Assembly (NCBI RefSeq): GCF_000413935.1
Contig: NZ_KE340379.1
Span: 576,595 to 640,594 of the forward strand
Direction of reading: 5' to 3'
From: Acinetobacter colistiniresistens
GTDB lineage: Bacteria; Pseudomonadota; Gammaproteobacteria; Pseudomonadales; Moraxellaceae
Length of the DNA: 64,000 bases
The translations under genes were made by a program, and so were the position numbers. Under the pieces are notes generated by a model that was given only the letters and a program-made list of their open reading frames with translations, was not told where the DNA came from and did no database searches. The stretch's first letter is position 1; every line of letters starts with the position of its first letter. Of this stretch, positions 25,560 through 34,640 are shown piece after piece.

Positions 25560-26528
25560 TTAAGAATCTTCAGATTTAGTGGTTAATTGTCCTTCAGCCG
25601 TCAGTTGATCGGCCATTTCTTTGGTTTTTCTTAAGCCTGGCATACGGTATTCGGTGTGGCCATAGTCTTTGATGGATTTCCAACGACCACCCCATGTCAA
25701 GCCAACAGATTCAGCAACTTGGCCGTAAAGTTCATAACCTCGCATTGCCCATGGATCACGTTCCGAGATGACCACTTTACCATTACGTTTAAAGGCAACA
25801 TCTGCGGCTAAGCCAAATTGATGATAACTTTGATAGCCTTTGGCACGTGTTGTGTTCGGATTACCTGCTAACATATTTTGGCGGTTTGGACTGCGATAGC
25901 CTTCAAGTAAAACTAGTTCATAACCATGTTGCTCTTTCATAATTTTGAACACCATGAGCAAGCGCTGTTTATAACGTGGATTAATTTTATCCCATTTACG
26001 ATCAACCAAGGATGAATCTAAACTGCCATGTGAATGAGTCAGTGGAATTTCAATCTGAGACGCATCAATACTTGGATCAGTTGGATGTTGCGCCTGATAA
26101 GCTTGTTCAAGACGGGTGGCTTCAATAATTGCATCTTGAATAAGAGTTTCATCTACTTCTGGTGGCGGGCTTAACATTTCACCATTGAGTAGGGTATAAA
26201 TTTGTGGATCTGTTTCCTTAAGGTATTCTGCCTCTATACGTGTGGAGTTGATCGGACGTGTAAAAGCAAAAATGAGGATACTTGCAAATAAAAAGAAACC
26301 CGCAACTAAAATCCACCATTGTTGCAAATGCCAATGTGATTGCAGTCTGTCTGGTGAAGCTGCTTGGTGCATATTCTCCGCAAACTGCATGGCATTTACG
26401 ATTTTCTTTTTGCTACTTGGCAATAAGGATTGCAGGAACTGTTTAGATTTATAACGCAACTCATGAGACATGAGCAGCGTTAATCCGATTGCAACCGCAA
26501 TGAAGCAGAAAAAGATAAACCAGATCAT
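25560..26528 (-). CDS. tagX: TagX, T6SS-associated peptidoglycan endopeptidase
   Basis: 322 residues. One N-terminal membrane helix, a second hydrophobic segment at ~75-90 (WWILVAGFFLFASILIFAF) and a C-terminal M15/VanY-like zinc peptidase domain. Zinc ligands are in SYHQFGLAADVAF (H-x6-D) and DYGHTEYRMPG (second His); LLEGYRSPNRQNML is the usual preceding motif. TagX is an Acinetobacter-specific T6SS protein shown in A. baumannii to be an L,D-endopeptidase that lets the apparatus cross the cell wall. It lies at the end of the minus-strand half of the T6SS locus, 3 bp after the next gene. The frame is intact. Confidence 0.88.
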   Translation of the reverse strand: MIWFIFFCFIAVAIGLTLLMSHELRYKSKQFLQSLLPSSKKKIVNAMQFAENMHQAASPDRLQSHWHLQQWWILVAGFFLFASILIFAFTRPINSTRIEAEYLKETDPQIYTLLNGEMLSPPPEVDETLIQDAIIEATRLEQAYQAQHPTDPSIDASQIEIPLTHSHGSLDSSLVDRKWDKINPRYKQRLLMVFKIMKEQHGYELVLLEGYRSPNRQNMLAGNPNTTRAKGYQSYHQFGLAADVAFKRNGKVVISERDPWAMRGYELYGQVAESVGLTWGGRWKSIKDYGHTEYRMPGLRKTKEMADQLTAEGQLTTKSEDS

Positions 26529-26531
26529 GTG

Positions 26532-27137
26532 TTATTTCAGTTCATTCACAGCAAATGGTTTCTGAGTGACTTTGATTTGCACTGTTGCATCAGGTGCTTC
26601 GGCTTCAGGTTCTACCGTTTTTGGAGATGCTGCTTTGACTGGCTGAGATGCTGGTTTAACAATTTTATTGGTCGTCGGTACTTCATTTTTAGTTGCTACA
26701 GGTTTTGCGGGTACCGACGGGTGGACTGCTTTGTTATTCGGTTCATTTGCAAAAGGTGAAATTTGTTGACCAGTACGGACAGGCGCAGCGGGTGGAGGCG
26801 TGCGCTGGAAAAATTTATTTAAATCATTACTGCCTGGCTGAGCAAACCCATTGTCTTCTGCTGATTCGGCTGTTTCATGATGAACAGGCATGGGTTCTTC
26901 AGCACTATGAGGTGGCACTTTTGCATGAGGTTGGATATTTGCGTTTTCGTCCACACGCTGTTCTTGTTCCAATGGTACTGCTTCAGCTGTATTTGAGTCC
27001 GTAACAAAGAGAAAGAAAATCAGCGAGGTAAAAATAATCCCTGAAAGAAATCCAATCAGTAAATAAATTACAGGAGATAAGGTTTTTTTCTTATTGGTCT
27101 GTAATATGCGTAAAGAAGTTGTTCTTTCCTGAGTCAT
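26532..27137 (-). CDS. T6SS-locus membrane protein with proline-rich periplasmic tail
   Basis: 201 residues: a short basic cytoplasmic start, one membrane helix (VIYLLIGFLSGIIFTSLIFF) and a ~150-residue low-complexity tail rich in Pro, Ala, Val and Glu (RTPPPAAPVRTGQQ, then VKAASPKTVEPEAEAP). It lies between tssL and tagX with 10- and 3-bp gaps, so it is part of the same operon. Acinetobacter T6SS loci lack TssJ and contain genus-specific Asa proteins. This could be one of them, perhaps supporting the TssL/TssM membrane complex, but I cannot assign a name. Confidence 0.65.
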   Translation of the reverse strand: MTQERTTSLRILQTNKKKTLSPVIYLLIGFLSGIIFTSLIFFLFVTDSNTAEAVPLEQEQRVDENANIQPHAKVPPHSAEEPMPVHHETAESAEDNGFAQPGSNDLNKFFQRTPPPAAPVRTGQQISPFANEPNNKAVHPSVPAKPVATKNEVPTTNKIVKPASQPVKAASPKTVEPEAEAPDATVQIKVTQKPFAVNELK

Positions 27138-27147
27138 ACGTTATCAA

Positions 27148-27954
27148 CTAAGGTAAATGGATGGTGATATGTGCTTCTTCAGCAGGTGCTGAAATCACAT
27201 TTTGATAAGGGTTTAGAGCATTGTGATTCTGCTTGGACAGCATGAATTTCAAGCCTGCAAAAGTCAGGGCAGCAAAGATTAATAAAAAGATCAAAATCCA
27301 GAAAAATGGCAACTCGTGATGGATAATATGTTTAATATGATCAGGGATTGCTGCGAATGGCGAGAATGCCGCTTTCTTGCCTTTGAGGTAGTCAATTTCA
27401 TCGCCAACACGCGCGACCAAATGATTTAAACTTTCTACTGATTCCAGACGATATTTGCCCTGAAAGCCAAGTAACAAGCAGTAGTGGAATACTTCAAGCG
27501 ACGCTAAGCGCTCTTTACCGCGACTACGGAGTTGTTCCAAGATTTCAAAAAAACGATAACCAGCCAATTGAGAGCCAAATAAGCTCAATTGCAATGGACT
27601 GATCAGCCAAGAATTTTGCAAATTAAAATAAGCAGCATCTTGTTGTGTAGCAATGGTTTCGTCAATCAGAGCACAAAAAGCATATTTGGCATCATGAATA
27701 TCGTCAGCAGAAAATTGTAAACGCTTGGCTTGTTGCTCAAAACGATTGAGTAAATCGACAATCTTTTCGCGAAAATCACTTGGATTTGTCGGGATATAAC
27801 GATTACGAAGTAAAAAAACCAGATAGAACCCATCATGTAATAGGTCAATCAAGTTGGTTGCTTGCGCTTTATTCTGTGGCTGATCAGCGGTAGGTAAACC
27901 TGAACCAATTTTTCCATCATCAAATAAAGAGGGGATGCCAGTGGGTTGAGTCAT
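27148..27954 (-). CDS. tssL: TssL (DotU/IcmH-like) T6SS membrane-complex protein
   Basis: 268 residues. The cytoplasmic domain (NLIDLLHDGFYLVFLLRNRY, then DIHDAKYAFCALIDETIATQ, then SLEVFHYCLLLGFQGKYR) is the hook-shaped TssL fold. One C-terminal membrane helix (FFWILIFLLIFAALTFAGL) is followed by a ~30-residue periplasmic tail. There is no OmpA peptidoglycan-binding extension. TssL joins TssM in the inner membrane and docks TssK of the baseplate. It ends 10 bp from tssK and is intact. Confidence 0.9.
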   Translation of the reverse strand: MTQPTGIPSLFDDGKIGSGLPTADQPQNKAQATNLIDLLHDGFYLVFLLRNRYIPTNPSDFREKIVDLLNRFEQQAKRLQFSADDIHDAKYAFCALIDETIATQQDAAYFNLQNSWLISPLQLSLFGSQLAGYRFFEILEQLRSRGKERLASLEVFHYCLLLGFQGKYRLESVESLNHLVARVGDEIDYLKGKKAAFSPFAAIPDHIKHIIHHELPFFWILIFLLIFAALTFAGLKFMLSKQNHNALNPYQNVISAPAEEAHITIHLP

Positions 27955-27964
27955 TGTTGTTCTC

Positions 27965-28933
27965 TTAACTATTCATTACCGCAATGAGTTCAATACTTAT
28001 ATCTTGGAATCCAGCTGGTACATAAACACAGATGGACTCTGACTCAAGCATACGTTGATAGAGTTCGTGATGTGGCTCGATTTCAAAATAGCTGACACCA
28101 GAACGTACAGGAATTGCAGTGGGTACTTGCATTAAATGATGGAGTGGAACAGCAGGAAGTGCAGCAATGACACGCTGTTCTACATCAATGGTACTACCCA
28201 CTTTGAAACGTAAAGGTACGATTTGAATCAGCTCATGGGTTTGCATCATGCTGCTCGACACAGCAATATAAAGACGCGTATCACGGGTAATTTTGTCTGA
28301 CTCAAGACTGCCCACCCAATAGGACGGTCGCGTTTCTTTCAAGGCGATACTGAAGTAGCGGCTTGAAATAATGGTATCCAATAAATCTCTTAAGATCAGG
28401 TCAAGCTGCTGAAAGCTATCTTGTAGCTGGTGATGTTTATAATGAGGCAGATGATCGACATCATAAGCGGTCGAGAAGGTCAGCAATGAACCTGTTAAAC
28501 GCAATAATTCTGAAAATAAACGTTCTGGGTGAATCAATGGATATTGGAGTAAATGGTTCAATCCAGCATAGGCGGTATTTAAGGCATTGATCAACCAGAA
28601 GGAAACGATATCACCTGAACGGAATTCAATCAGTTTTTGTTCGTTTTCACGGTTATTGCTCTGAATGGTTTTAATTTTGGCCTTAATGACATTGAGCGTA
28701 CGCTTTAGGTTATTAATCAGAGATTCAGAAGCCGCAATATGCAAAATCGGTGGAATAAACTTATTGTCTAACTCGAAGTGACCCGAGCTTTGACGCTTAA
28801 TTTTACCGACAGGAATATATAAGAAACCATCTAAATTCTGACTCGGCTGAATATGTTGCTCTAACAACTTAAATTCAGCACGACGACGCAATAGATTCAG
28901 CTCAGCAGGGCTGGCATCGGTAAACAGGTCGTG
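27965..28933 (-). pseudogene. tssK: tssK, 5' end deleted by IS insertion
   Basis: The frame starts abruptly at the IS end and continues for about 322 codons. It contains TssK segments such as LYIPVGKIKRQSSGHFEL, LHHLLQYPLIHPERLFSELL and YWVGSLESDK. TssK is normally about 450 residues, so about 130 N-terminal residues are missing, including the part that holds TssF/TssG in the baseplate. A TTG at 28891 could start a 308-residue fragment. The true gene was divergent from tssB; the shared promoter is gone, so tssL, the next gene and tagX may also be unexpressed unless the IS supplies a promoter. Confidence 0.88.
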
Positions 28934-28972
28934 TGAACCGTACCGGGTTTGTCGGAGACTTTTTTATTTAAG

Positions 28973-29875
28973 TTAAGCCACCTGACCTAACGGGTTAATC
29001 TTATCATAGTACATTGCTTCAAACTCAAAAGGCGATACATAACCCAGTGCACTGTGTACACGCTTTTTATTGAACCAATCTACCCAGTTTAGTGTCGCAA
29101 GTTGTACATCTGCTAAACCTTGCCAATCTGCTTTTAAATATTCAATCACCTCTGTTTTGTATAAGCCATTCACCGTTTCAGCCAGAGCATTATCGTATGA
29201 ATCACCCGTTGTACCGACTGATGCTCGTAAATTTGCTGCTTCTAAACGATTGGTATAGCGAATGGAAAGATATTGCACACCTCTGTCGGAATGATGAATC
29301 ACATTCTTTGGCATGCCTCGATCATGCAATGCTTGCTCTAATGCATCAAGCACCATATCTGTATTCATCCGTGTAGATACTTTCCATCCAACAATTGCTC
29401 GTGAGAACACATCAATAACAAATGCGGTATATACCCAGCCTGAATGAGTTTGAATATACGTAAAGTCACCCACCCATAGTTGGTTTGGATGATCAGCATT
29501 AAAATTACGTTTCACTAAATCATCTGCCCGTTTTTGGTCATCTCGGTTACGGGTGGTTTGTTTATTCTTACCACGCCAAACACCTTGTATACCTAGCTTT
29601 TGCATCAATCGAGCAACTGTACAACGTGCAATAACATAACCCTCACGTTTCAATTTTTGCCAAACTTTACGTACACCATATCGACCTGAACTTTCTTTCC
29701 AAATTCGTTTAATTTGTTCAGCATGATACTCATCATGTAGATCTCGTTTCGCTCGATGTTCTGGATTGTCAGTGAGATCTAAAGTTCGGTAATAGGTTGA
29801 AGGTGCAATCGGTAAAATTCTACAAATCGCTTCAACACCATATCGATCTTTATTGTTATGGATAAAATCCACCAT
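28973..29875 (-). CDS. IS3-family transposase OrfB (DDE integrase domain)
   Basis: 300 residues. The N-terminal HTH_21 region is YGVEAICRILPIAPSTYYR and SSGRYGVRKVWQKL. The rve catalytic core has Asp in WVGDFTYIQTHSGW, Asp in HHSDRGVQYLS and Glu in NALAETVNGLYKTE, giving the DDE triad. It starts at an ATG overlapping the orfA stop (TAATG) and lies in the -1 frame relative to orfA. A fused OrfAB can be made by frameshifting at the T6-C run. Intact and probably active. Confidence 0.94.
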   Translation of the reverse strand: MVDFIHNNKDRYGVEAICRILPIAPSTYYRTLDLTDNPEHRAKRDLHDEYHAEQIKRIWKESSGRYGVRKVWQKLKREGYVIARCTVARLMQKLGIQGVWRGKNKQTTRNRDDQKRADDLVKRNFNADHPNQLWVGDFTYIQTHSGWVYTAFVIDVFSRAIVGWKVSTRMNTDMVLDALEQALHDRGMPKNVIHHSDRGVQYLSIRYTNRLEAANLRASVGTTGDSYDNALAETVNGLYKTEVIEYLKADWQGLADVQLATLNWVDWFNKKRVHSALGYVSPFEFEAMYYDKINPLGQVA

Positions 29876-30192
29876 TATTTGTGTGGGCGGTCGAGCTCCG
29901 CCTGGGCGAAAAAAGCGGCTGCTTTACGTAGAATTTCATTGGCACGTTTTAATTCTTTAATTTCACGTTCCATTTGCTTCATTTTTTCTTGGTCAGATAT
30001 CTGTTGTACTTTGGCAGGATTTAGTTGATCCAGATGCTTTAAATACCAAACACGCAATGTTTCAGGAGTACAACCGATTTTAGGAGCAATAGCTGTGATT
30101 GCTGCCCAAGTAGAAGGATAATCTTTTTCAGATTCAATTAGTAATTGAACCGCTCTTTCTCTAATTTCGGGGGTATAGTTTGGTTTTGTCAT
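29875..30192 (-). CDS. IS3-family transposase OrfA (helix-turn-helix)
   Basis: 105 residues: an HTH DNA-binding domain (TPEIRERAVQLLIESEKDYP, then GCTPETLRVWYLKH) followed by a leucine-zipper-like helix (KMKQMEREIKELKRANEILR) and the group-typical ending FFAQAELDRP. Binds IS ends and dimerises with OrfAB. Confidence 0.93.
   Translation of the reverse strand: MTKPNYTPEIRERAVQLLIESEKDYPSTWAAITAIAPKIGCTPETLRVWYLKHLDQLNPAKVQQISDQEKMKQMEREIKELKRANEILRKAAAFFAQAELDRPHK
29908..29915 (-). promoter_or_regulatory. Probable programmed -1 frameshift site in the IS
   Basis: On the minus strand GC-TTTTTT-CGCC falls near the end of orfA. The orfB frame is open upstream from its ATG to this run, so a -1 slip here would fuse OrfA and OrfB, the usual IS3 route to active transposase. 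Confidence 0.5.
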
Positions 30193-30244
30193 CGGGATAG
30201 TCTCTCAGAATATTGACTCTCCGACAAACCCGGTACGGTTCATA

Positions 30245-30751
30245 TTTAAATGTCCAACTGAAATCGCAATCACTGACCGTCGTGAAAAAGAACTGAGTGA
30301 TCTGGGCTTTATTCCGCTGGTACATTGTAAAAATACGGATTATGCAGCTTTCTTTGGCGCACAGTCGGCTCAAAAACCTAAAAAATATGACAGTGATACG
30401 GCGAATGCAAACTCTGCACTTTCTAGCCAAATCCAATACATCATGGCGGTATCGCGCATTGCACATTATTTAAAAGCAATGATGCGTGACAAAGTGGGAA
30501 GTTTTGCATCTGCAGGCAATGTTGAAGCATTTTTAAATGAATGGCTCTCGCAATATGTCTTGCTCGATGTTGGTGCATCTCAAGAAGCAAAAGCACAATA
30601 TCCGCTTCGTGAGGCATCTGTAAAAGTTGTAGAAGACCCAGCTCAACCGGGTCACTACAAGTCTGTGGTTTTCTTAAGACCACATTTCCAGCTGGATGAG
30701 TTGTCGGTTTCTTTACGACTCGTGACTGAACTACCTCAGTCCTCAAATTAA
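30245..30751 (+). pseudogene. tssC: tssC, 3' third only
   Basis: From the IS end the frame reads FKCPTEIAITDRREKELSDL, then GFIPLVHCKNTDYAAFFGAQ, then QIQYIMAVSRIAHYLKAMMR, and ends FQLDELSVSLRLVTELPQ. This is the C-terminal ~168 residues of the large sheath protein TssC, which is normally near 490 residues. About two thirds of the gene and all of tssB upstream are missing. Without TssB/TssC no contractile sheath can form. Any translation would start from a chance codon in or after the IS. Confidence 0.9.
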
Positions 30752-30802
30752 TAATGAGATCAGCTAGATAATAACTTTAAATAAAATAGAGGTAAATTTT
30801 AA

Positions 30803-31306
30803 ATGAAAGATATATATGTTGAGTTTCGTGGTAAGTACAAGGTAGACGGAGAATCTCGCGATTCTGAACACAAAGGTTGGCTTGAAGTTAACTCTTGGGC
30901 TCATAACATTCGTCAACCTAAATCTGCGACTTCAAGTAGCGTAGGTGGCCATACAGCTGAACGTGTTGAACACTCAGACATGATCTTTGTTAAAGACTTG
31001 GATGCAACTAGTCCTAAACTTTGGGAAGCGTGTTCTGCGGGTTATACATTTGACGAAGTACAGATCGATTACTACCGTGCCAATGGTGATAAACGCATCA
31101 AGTACTTACAAATCAAATTGAAACACGTTCTAGTTTCTAGCGTAACACCGACTGTAAACGAAGAAGGTGTTCCAACTGAAACATTTGGTTTGAAATACGC
31201 TGCTGTTGAGTGGACTTATAACCAACAAGACATTAACGGTACTGCGAAAGGTGCTGTGACGAAGAAATGGTCACTTTCTAATAACACAGCTTCATACGCT
31301 GCGTAA
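30803..31306 (+). CDS. hcp: Hcp, T6SS inner-tube protein
   Basis: 167 residues, the usual Acinetobacter Hcp length. It starts MKDIYVEFRGKYKVDGESRD and has IRQPKSATSSSVGGHTAERV, FVKDLDATSPKLWEACSAG and YLQIKLKHVLVSSV, typical of the Hcp beta-barrel. Hexamers stack into the tube ejected by the sheath. The ribosome site AGAGG precedes the ATG. It is intact although the upstream sheath gene is truncated, and it may still be expressed from a promoter in 30752-30802 or in the IS. Confidence 0.95.
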   Translation: MKDIYVEFRGKYKVDGESRDSEHKGWLEVNSWAHNIRQPKSATSSSVGGHTAERVEHSDMIFVKDLDATSPKLWEACSAGYTFDEVQIDYYRANGDKRIKYLQIKLKHVLVSSVTPTVNEEGVPTETFGLKYAAVEWTYNQQDINGTAKGAVTKKWSLSNNTASYAA

Positions 31307-31326
31307 TCGAGATTGTGATGTTCTGG

Positions 31327-31362
31327 TAGAGGTTAATAGTCGCCTATTAGCCTCTATTTTTC
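31327..31362 (+). terminator. Terminator/attenuator after hcp
   Basis: A 13-bp stem TAGAGGTTAATAG / CTATTAGCCTCTA (one T-G wobble) with a 4-base loop runs into six T, 20 bases past hcp. Partial read-through would give abundant hcp mRNA and less of the tssE-tagF mRNA, matching the stoichiometric needs of the machine. Confidence 0.8.
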
Positions 31363-31383
31363 CAAGATGCTGTTCTTATAAAA

Positions 31384-31860
31384 ATGAATTTAGATCATCT
31401 ATATCCTTATGGATTCAGATCAACATTATTTGATCGTTTAGTACCAGAGCAAGAAGATTATTTAAGAGGGATGTCGATTCAGCAGTTACGAGAGTCGGTT
31501 GCTCGTGATTTGGAAGACTTGTTGAATAGTCGGATCGCACAATTTGATTGTGATATGGATGAATATCCACTCGCAAAGAGATCAATTTTGCAGTTTGGAA
31601 TTATTGATTTTGTTGGTTTATCCACAGCCAATCCATTGGATCGAGATAAAATTTGCCAGTCGATTGAGCAGTCCATTGCAGCACATGAGCCGAGATTGCG
31701 GCAGATCAAAGTTGAAATGCTATTGGATGGGCACAATATGGGTTCACTTTGTTTAAGTATCCAAGCTTATTTAAATATACATCCTTTGTACGAGCCCGTG
31801 TTCTTTGACGCTTTACTTAAGCCTACAACACAACAATATGTTATTTCTGCCAGAACTTAG
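31384..31860 (+). CDS. tssE: TssE, gp25-like baseplate protein
   Basis: 158 residues with the gp25/lysozyme-like fold pattern: TLFDRLVPEQEDY, ESVARDLEDLLNSR and the conserved SILQFGIIDFVGLS region followed by IEQSIAAHEPRLRQIKVEML. The E-P-R motif needed for sheath initiation is present (HEPRL). TssE is part of the wedge with TssF and TssG. It is 12 bp upstream of tssF. Confidence 0.92.
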   Translation: MNLDHLYPYGFRSTLFDRLVPEQEDYLRGMSIQQLRESVARDLEDLLNSRIAQFDCDMDEYPLAKRSILQFGIIDFVGLSTANPLDRDKICQSIEQSIAAHEPRLRQIKVEMLLDGHNMGSLCLSIQAYLNIHPLYEPVFFDALLKPTTQQYVISART

Positions 31861-31872
31861 TGTGAGCGACCT

Positions 31873-33681
31873 GTGATAGAGCAACTTTTACCGTATTATG
31901 AAAAACAACTACAAGAATTCGGTCAGCAATCCAGAGAGTTTGCGCAGAAGTACCCAAAGATTGCGCAGCGACTTTCACTCAATCAAGAACAAATTGACGA
32001 CCCGCATATTGAGCGCTTAATTCAAGCTTTTTCCTTGATTGCAGCGCGTATTGATAAAAAATTAGAAGACAGTTACGACGTTTTTACGCATTCTTTATTT
32101 GAGGTGATGTTTCCTCAATATTTACGTCATTTTCCAGCATGCACAGTGGTCAGTTTTGAAGATATTAATAAACTAAAACAGCTGAGCTCTGCGCATGTTA
32201 TCCCACTGAAAACCGCATTAAAGTCACGCAGTTTTAAGGGGGTACAGTGTGAGTTTAATACGACCAATGAAGTTCGATTATTGCCGATTTCATTGATGCA
32301 ACTTGAGTTTCAAACCTCGCCAAGTACCCATATGCATTTGAATCAGAATGCAACTTTAAGTCTGAAGTTTGAAGTTTTCAATGATGCACAGAAATGGATT
32401 CTGGATGAAAAATTGCCGATCTATTTAGATGCAATTTCAAACTTTCCTTTACAAGTTCTAGATAGTATTTTTCGTAAAGATACTGGTTTTGCGATCCGTG
32501 TCGGACAGCGTGTAGTCGAGGTCAGTAATCCTTTTGAAGTGATGGGTTTTAGTGAACAGGAAAGCCTGTTACCAGTCGACCAGCATACACATCATGCCTA
32601 TCGTTTATTGATGGAATATTTCTGCTTTCCTGAGAAATTCAACTATCTGAATCTTGATTTGAGTTGCTTAAAGGGTATGCTTCAACAACACAATCAATTT
32701 GAAATTTTGATCCATCTCAAGCTCAATTTGAATGATCAAGCTGTGGTGCGTAATTATTCAGAATTAAATATTGCCAATTTTAAGCTGTTTACGACACCTG
32801 CAATTAATTTATTTGAAAAGCAGGCTGAACCGCAAAAGGTTTCACATACCCAATTGCAGTATCCACTTGTGACTGATGCGCATCATCCAGAGCTTTATCA
32901 CGTATATTCTGTGCTTGAGATGAACATGGTGCGTGAAAAAACCAATCAGGAGCAAACGCATCTTGCTGTTCTGCCTTTTTTTGCAATGAGTCATTACCAT
33001 AACGATAAAGTCCAGTTTTTCTATTCACTCAATTATTTGCCCTCACAAAGCAAAGCCATGCAAATGGGCTATTCGATTGTTTCAAAACATTTGAAACCTT
33101 ATGAAATTAAATCAGATTTCATTAGTACCCAGTTGCTCTGTTCCAATGGTGATCTACCGCATGAAGCTTTGAGCCAAAGCAATAATATTCTAAATTTAAA
33201 TGACAGTAGTCTGGCGCGCCGTGCATTAATTTTAAAACGTCCAACTTCGCCTTTTTATTTTGATAGAAATAAAAACGAACAATGGCGCATTATTTCCCAT
33301 TTATCTCTGAATACCTTGGCCTTGATGAAAGGGGATGCCTTGAGTCATGTCAAAGAGCTATTGGCTTTATATAATTTACCGCATTCCAAAGAAAATATTT
33401 TATTGATTGATGCCTTAAAACAGCTCAATTTTTCAACCACCAATAAACTTATGAATGCAAAACCGTTCCCAATGTTCATCCGCGGGGTTAAGGCTGAGCT
33501 TTCGGTCAATAAGAATGTGTTCCGAGGGCATAGTCTGTATATTTTCAGTCAGTTACTGAGTCATATTTTTAATTTGAAAGTTCAGATTAATAGTTTTGTC
33601 GATGTTGTCGTAAAAGACAGTCTTAATCAACAGGAGATATACCAATGCGTACAGAACGTTGGTGGCAAGACTCTTCTGTAG
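31873..33681 (+). CDS. tssF: TssF baseplate protein
   Basis: 602 residues from a GTG start, normal length. N-terminal LLPYYEKQLQEFGQQSREFA and the conserved DSYDVFTHSLFEVMFPQYLR and FPACTVVSFE are family hallmarks. LMEYFCFPEKFNYLNLDL is the middle-domain motif. Two TssF with one TssG and TssE make the wedge. The 3' end overlaps tssG by 37 bases, so the two are translationally coupled. Confidence 0.93.
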   Translation: MIEQLLPYYEKQLQEFGQQSREFAQKYPKIAQRLSLNQEQIDDPHIERLIQAFSLIAARIDKKLEDSYDVFTHSLFEVMFPQYLRHFPACTVVSFEDINKLKQLSSAHVIPLKTALKSRSFKGVQCEFNTTNEVRLLPISLMQLEFQTSPSTHMHLNQNATLSLKFEVFNDAQKWILDEKLPIYLDAISNFPLQVLDSIFRKDTGFAIRVGQRVVEVSNPFEVMGFSEQESLLPVDQHTHHAYRLLMEYFCFPEKFNYLNLDLSCLKGMLQQHNQFEILIHLKLNLNDQAVVRNYSELNIANFKLFTTPAINLFEKQAEPQKVSHTQLQYPLVTDAHHPELYHVYSVLEMNMVREKTNQEQTHLAVLPFFAMSHYHNDKVQFFYSLNYLPSQSKAMQMGYSIVSKHLKPYEIKSDFISTQLLCSNGDLPHEALSQSNNILNLNDSSLARRALILKRPTSPFYFDRNKNEQWRIISHLSLNTLALMKGDALSHVKELLALYNLPHSKENILLIDALKQLNFSTTNKLMNAKPFPMFIRGVKAELSVNKNVFRGHSLYIFSQLLSHIFNLKVQINSFVDVVVKDSLNQQEIYQCVQNVGGKTLL

Positions 33682-34640
33682 TCGACCAAGTCTTTAAAAA
33701 GGCAGGTTCATTTGAATTTGTGCAGTCGACTCGACTATTACGTCATTTACCTGTAGCAAAGCGGCAGCAGGACTGGTCTAATGATTTTCAATTCGATACC
33801 TCGTTCAGTTTAAGTTTCCCCGCGACTGAAATTGAAGCACTGAGTTATCAAGAAGAGCGGATCCATTTAACCAATTTAGTTGTTGGTTTAACTGGAACGC
33901 AAGGTGCGTTGCCTTATACCTATACCAATAAATTAAAACAGAGCTCTCGGCAACAACGTCTGGAGATTAAGGCTTTCTTGGGTTTATTTAACCATAAACT
34001 CACCACGAAATATGTCGATGCGAGTATTGCTTATAATCTACCCATTCGTTATGAAATAGAGCAAGAAAACCATTATCTCGATATTTTGCATGCCTTGAAT
34101 GGCTATATTCGTTCGCAACATGAACAGCATGATTTGGATGAATATTTTGCTGAGTTTTCAGGTTTAATGCAGGGGCAGAACAATACCGCACATGCTTTAA
34201 AAACGGTACTTGGTTGTGTGTTTGATACACAGGTGCATATACAGGAATTTATCAAAGAAAGATTTCAGCTCGGGGATGAGCAAAAAACCTGTTTAGGTGG
34301 AAACAATCCAAGTTTATTGGGCATCAATACCTTTTGCGGCGATACGGTTCAGCAGATTGATGGCAAAATCGAGATTCAAATTGGCCCATTAAGTCGTGAA
34401 CAATATTTAGCTTTTTTACCAGATCAACCTTTAAATAAAAAGTTAAAACATCTGGTTCAAACGTGGTGTAGCCCAACTTTGTTTATTGATGTTCGACTTA
34501 TTCTGGATAAAGAAGAAGTGCGCCCGATTTGCTTGGATTCAGCACAGGAGATTGGTTTGGGGCAAGGGGCATTTTTAATGCCATCAGCACAATTACAACA
34601 TAACACCGAAACGCGTTATGCACTTTTAGGAGCCGCATAA
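33645..34640 (+). CDS. tssG: TssG baseplate protein
   Basis: 331 residues. It starts MRTERWWQDSSVVDQVFKKA and contains the family motifs FEFVQSTRLLRHLP, NLVVGLTGTQGALPYTYT and, near the C-terminus, GPLSREQYLAFLPD. It forms the wedge heterodimer with TssF and contacts TssK. Start and stop codons overlap both neighbours (TAATG with the next gene). Intact. Confidence 0.92.
   Translation: MRTERWWQDSSVVDQVFKKAGSFEFVQSTRLLRHLPVAKRQQDWSNDFQFDTSFSLSFPATEIEALSYQEERIHLTNLVVGLTGTQGALPYTYTNKLKQSSRQQRLEIKAFLGLFNHKLTTKYVDASIAYNLPIRYEIEQENHYLDILHALNGYIRSQHEQHDLDEYFAEFSGLMQGQNNTAHALKTVLGCVFDTQVHIQEFIKERFQLGDEQKTCLGGNNPSLLGINTFCGDTVQQIDGKIEIQIGPLSREQYLAFLPDQPLNKKLKHLVQTWCSPTLFIDVRLILDKEEVRPICLDSAQEIGLGQGAFLMPSAQLQHNTETRYALLGAA

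Larger units (their letters stand above)
28934..30242 (-). mobile_element. IS3-family insertion sequence (IS51-group-like), complete
   Basis: 1309 bp bounded by perfect 25-bp terminal inverted repeats (28934-28958 and 30218-30242) starting TGAACCGTACCGGGTTTGTC. It contains two overlapping transposase frames, orfA and orfB. The flanking trinucleotides are GTG on the left and TAT on the right, so there is no target-site duplication. That is expected after an IS-adjacent deletion or recombination between two copies. It resembles IS1236-type elements of Acinetobacter, but the exact name needs ISfinder. Confidence 0.93.

Noticed and set aside
30441..30746. Minus-strand open frame antisense to the tssC remnant
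   Set aside because: The plus strand encodes unmistakable TssC sequence there; the antisense frame has no recognisable domain.
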